A DNA stretch of 64,000 nt from Cymbidium sinense (Eukaryota; Streptophyta; Magnoliopsida; Asparagales; Orchidaceae): positions 23,089,808 through 23,153,807 of the forward strand of contig CM038214.1 in NCBI GenBank assembly GCA_021442155.1. The letters run 5' to 3'. Positions within the stretch are counted from its first letter, which is position 1; each line of letters begins with the position of its first letter. Below the pieces are notes generated by a model. The model worked only from the letters and a program-made list of their open reading frames with translations, was not told the origin of the DNA and searched no databases. This document shows, piece after piece, positions 61,466-64,000 of the stretch. Position numbers and translations under genes: made by a program.

Positions 61466-62713
61466 CGCTAATAGGGGGCATCTATTTTTACATTATTAGA
61501 ATAGCCCTTTTCTAAAGAACTACTAAGAGTTTGATGGACCAAAGTCTATTCCTCTTCCTTAGTAGAACTTTGCTACCACTAGCCTTAGTCCATAAATGAG
61601 AATCCATCGAATATAGAGAGGACACTATCTCCCATGAGAACCATCGAGTCAAAGTAGAATGAGTCAATAGAAAGCTACAATCATGTGAACTTGTCATATT
61701 GAAGATTGACCATTTATGAAAATGAGTGACGGGTAACTAAGAGCCCACCTTTGTGCCTTATTATGCTTAAAATTGATTTTCTAGTAAAAAGGACCTAGCA
61801 TTTCTATCTCATCCGCATGATAAGAATGGGATATTTTTTAAGATATTTTGAAGAGTATATATTCCGTGTAACTCACTAGAGTACATTTGCAAGATCAAAA
61901 CATGGCCAAACTGAAACAAGATGGCCACTTCAAAATAATTATCCTAAGGTCCAGAGTCACCTTTTGGAGGAGCAATCCAAATTGAAATCTAGAGTTCCCT
62001 CGATGTGCACTCAATTGTCAAACAGATTCTAAAATCGAGGCCAAAATCTTTGCTTTTTAGATTAGTGAAAATAGCAAGTAACATCATGGTTTCTAAAAAA
62101 GACCTTTAGACAATCCAATATTTGGAGAGGTAGCCATATTGAGCTTCACCTCCCCGGTTGGGAACCTATTGAGCATTTGCTTGGAAAGAGAAGAAGACAC
62201 TCCACTTGATAATAAAGTTATTCTTCAATGAAGCAAGCAATCTGGAGAAGTTGAACACTCATCATTATGCTTTTATAGATACACCGAGGAGCAAGGAAAG
62301 AGATCACATGCTCTTGAGAGTTTCTTTTCACCCAAGAGAAAATGAATGGTGACTAAGAATGAGACAATTCATAGAAAAGAATAAAACCAAGGCAAAGCAG
62401 TGGATTCAATTCCAATTTATGCAATGTAGAAGGACATGGCTTGTTGTTTTAATGAAGATTTGGCAAAATAAATAGTCTTAAGGAGCATTCATATCTCTCA
62501 AGTTTAAATTTTCTATTGTAGGAAAACATTCCAAGATCTCTGAGACAAACACATTTGGGAATATCGAGTGTGCCTTACTAGGTAAGAAGTTAGTTTGAGG
62601 AGAAAAAGGAATTTTTCTAACAATACTAATTGAATGGAGAAATGACATGTAGAGAAAAATCTTTATACAAACTTATCCTTTTGATTAAAAGGAAAGAGGG
62701 GAAGATCTATAGC
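61466..62713. other. Unassigned sequence
   Basis: No gene recognised in either strand. The 61-codon minus-strand frame at 61512-61697 has no known relative. Confidence 0.3.
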
Positions 62714-62729
62714 TTTTTTTTTTTTTTTT
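62714..62729. repeat. Poly-T tract, 16 bases
   Basis: Sixteen consecutive T. On the minus strand this is a poly-A tail-like end, so the sequence to its right could be a retroposed copy in minus orientation; see the next entry. Confidence 0.9.
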
Positions 62730-64000
62730 GAAACTTGCATATGCTTAATAATAAAGTAATACAAGAACTAGAAAGTTGAGATCTAACATGCTAAATAGAA
62801 GCAACATGCTTCTTATCCTCAAATAACTAAACAAAAGAAGGTAAAGTAGAAACATCTAAAGACAACCAAGTAAATGCTTTAATAAGCAATCAAATGAAAA
62901 GTAAGGGTGAGAATGAACTTGGTGGAATTAGAAGAAAGCCCAAGTCTAGCTATGAGGAGAGAAGACCAAAGTCTCAATGGTCTTAAATTGACAACACTAA
63001 TGTTGTCCCTAATATGATGCCCTTGTACTATCATACATCCAAGGTCAAAGTTTAACAAAGAAGCATAATATTTCTGAAAGCACTATCCCAATGGAGAAAT
63101 GACATGATGAAGAAAAGATCATTAAAAATAACTAATGAGAGAGACCATCTACATTCACCTTAAAGAGAGTCCAAAGGGGAGATCTAATGGTGGAGCCCCA
63201 ATCCAAATTAGATTTTGTAAAACTCAAGTGGTGTCTATGTTGAGAATGTGTCTGCATCTGTCCTCCAAACTTGATATATCATTAATAACTTACCCGCCAT
63301 GCGACTTGGTGGTAAATGAAACTCATGAGCATTAGAAAAGAGGGGAGGTTAACTCCCAAGAGGACAAATCATAATAGGAAGTAAGAGAAGCTAGTGATAT
63401 GATCCAGTCTTCAATCTCCATGCTGTAATGAGTCTCCTCATGCTAGGGAGCTTTAAGGCATTCTTGTGTCACAAAAAATTCTCTCACAAAACGAACTTGT
63501 AGCCAAGAGTGGCTATGAAGGGAAGAGGCATCAAAGGCCGCCGAGACTCCCAAAGGAGGTGAAGAAGCTCTAGTCTTTTCATCTAAGTCAATGAAGCTCC
63601 ACTTGTAATGTGCTTCACAAGATCCTCAAAATCGCTCACTGTGTAATATCCCATGTCTTGTCCCTATGGATGTTCCACAGTTGATCCTCAATGTGATCTA
63701 AGAAAGTCGGTCGCTAAGGAACAATCAACCATGTGTGATCCAAAATCAACTTGTCACATCGAATCTTCCACATGAGAGGTTCAAGACTTTGAAATAAGAA
63801 TGACTCTGGAGTCTCTTCAAGCTTCCACTCTAAATAAGAGAGTACCCCCTTTCACGGAGAAGGGTAGGCACTAGTGAAGAATTCTCTATGCTACGTACCT
63901 TTCTTTGTATTAAATTTTTTTAAAAACTATTCTTAATGAAAAAATGTAGTATATCTAATGTACTCATTTTCTTTTTTTATGTAAGGAGCCACTTCCACTT
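62730..64000. other. Unassigned sequence right of the poly-T tract
   Basis: Composition differs from the purine-run spacer before it. Read on the minus strand, about 63630-63800 gives a protein-like stretch with MWKIRCDKLILDHTWLIVP and later EDQLWNIHRDKTWDI. I cannot assign it to a family. It could belong to a LINE or other transposon whose tail is the poly-T tract, but no catalytic motif is visible. The 66-codon plus-strand frame at 63135-63335 is unassigned. Confidence 0.3.

Noticed and set aside
1..64000. The window as part of a functioning plant mitochondrial genome
   Set aside because: Mitochondrial genomes can carry gypsy and plastid fragments, but here the mitochondrial genes themselves are broken and show CpG-type decay.
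1..64000. CRISPR arrays, operons, riboswitches or bacterial promoters
   Set aside because: No short regularly spaced repeats with unique spacers and no prokaryotic gene layout; the tandem repeats found have units of 145-330 bases.

Overview
The window looks like nuclear DNA of a land plant, probably an angiosperm, and contains no intact gene. It is built from decayed retrotransposons (several Ty3/gypsy pieces, mostly of the Tat type, plus LINE-type pieces) and dead organellar DNA. Two organellar blocks are recognisable. One is a mitochondrial block with trnY(GTA), the 3' half of a group II intron and nad2 exon 3. The other is a plastid block with trnT(GGU). In the RNA relics most CpG sites of the functional gene have become TpG or CpA, which is the mark of methylated nuclear DNA rather than of a working organelle genome. 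I could not identify the species.

Layout. 1-3.0 kb: gag and protease relic, minus strand. 6.5-8.4 kb: RNase H and integrase relic, minus strand. 8.66-13.43 kb: a sequence of about 2.2-2.3 kb duplicated in tandem. 13.1-14.4 and 20.3-22.2 kb: two arms of a large inverted repeat, each carrying an RNase H (RVT_3) relic. Between the arms lie a LINE reverse transcriptase relic (15.46-15.8 kb) and the mitochondrial trnY-nad2 block (18.64-19.5 kb). 22.2-26.3 kb: unassigned. 26.3-27.4 and 33.2-36.0 kb: two related non-coding copies resembling LTRs; the second carries seven units of a ~177-bp tandem repeat. Between them is AT-rich DNA with a small CpG-rich patch near 32.1 kb. 36.3-39.1 kb: tandem repeats of about 330 bp and shorter ones.

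39.16-44.2 kb: the best preserved element, a minus-strand Tat-type polyprotein relic in the order protease, reverse transcriptase, RNase H, second RNase H, integrase. The tandem repeats lie directly downstream of it. 44.45-45.6 kb: plastid segment with trnT. 46.33-47.3 kb: a second reverse transcriptase relic. 47.3-64 kb: no recognisable gene; purine- and pyrimidine-rich spacer reminiscent of plant mitochondrial DNA, simple repeats and short dispersed repeats.

Nothing here works together as a pathway or operon. The longest open frames are only 60-117 codons, and the recognisable protein relics are broken by stops and frameshifts. I found no sign of a new functional system. The points of interest are how the region was assembled and how it decayed: the large inverted repeat, the satellite-like expansion inside one repeat copy, and the CpG-directed decay of the organellar genes. 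Domain calls come from reading translations by eye and were not checked by any search.
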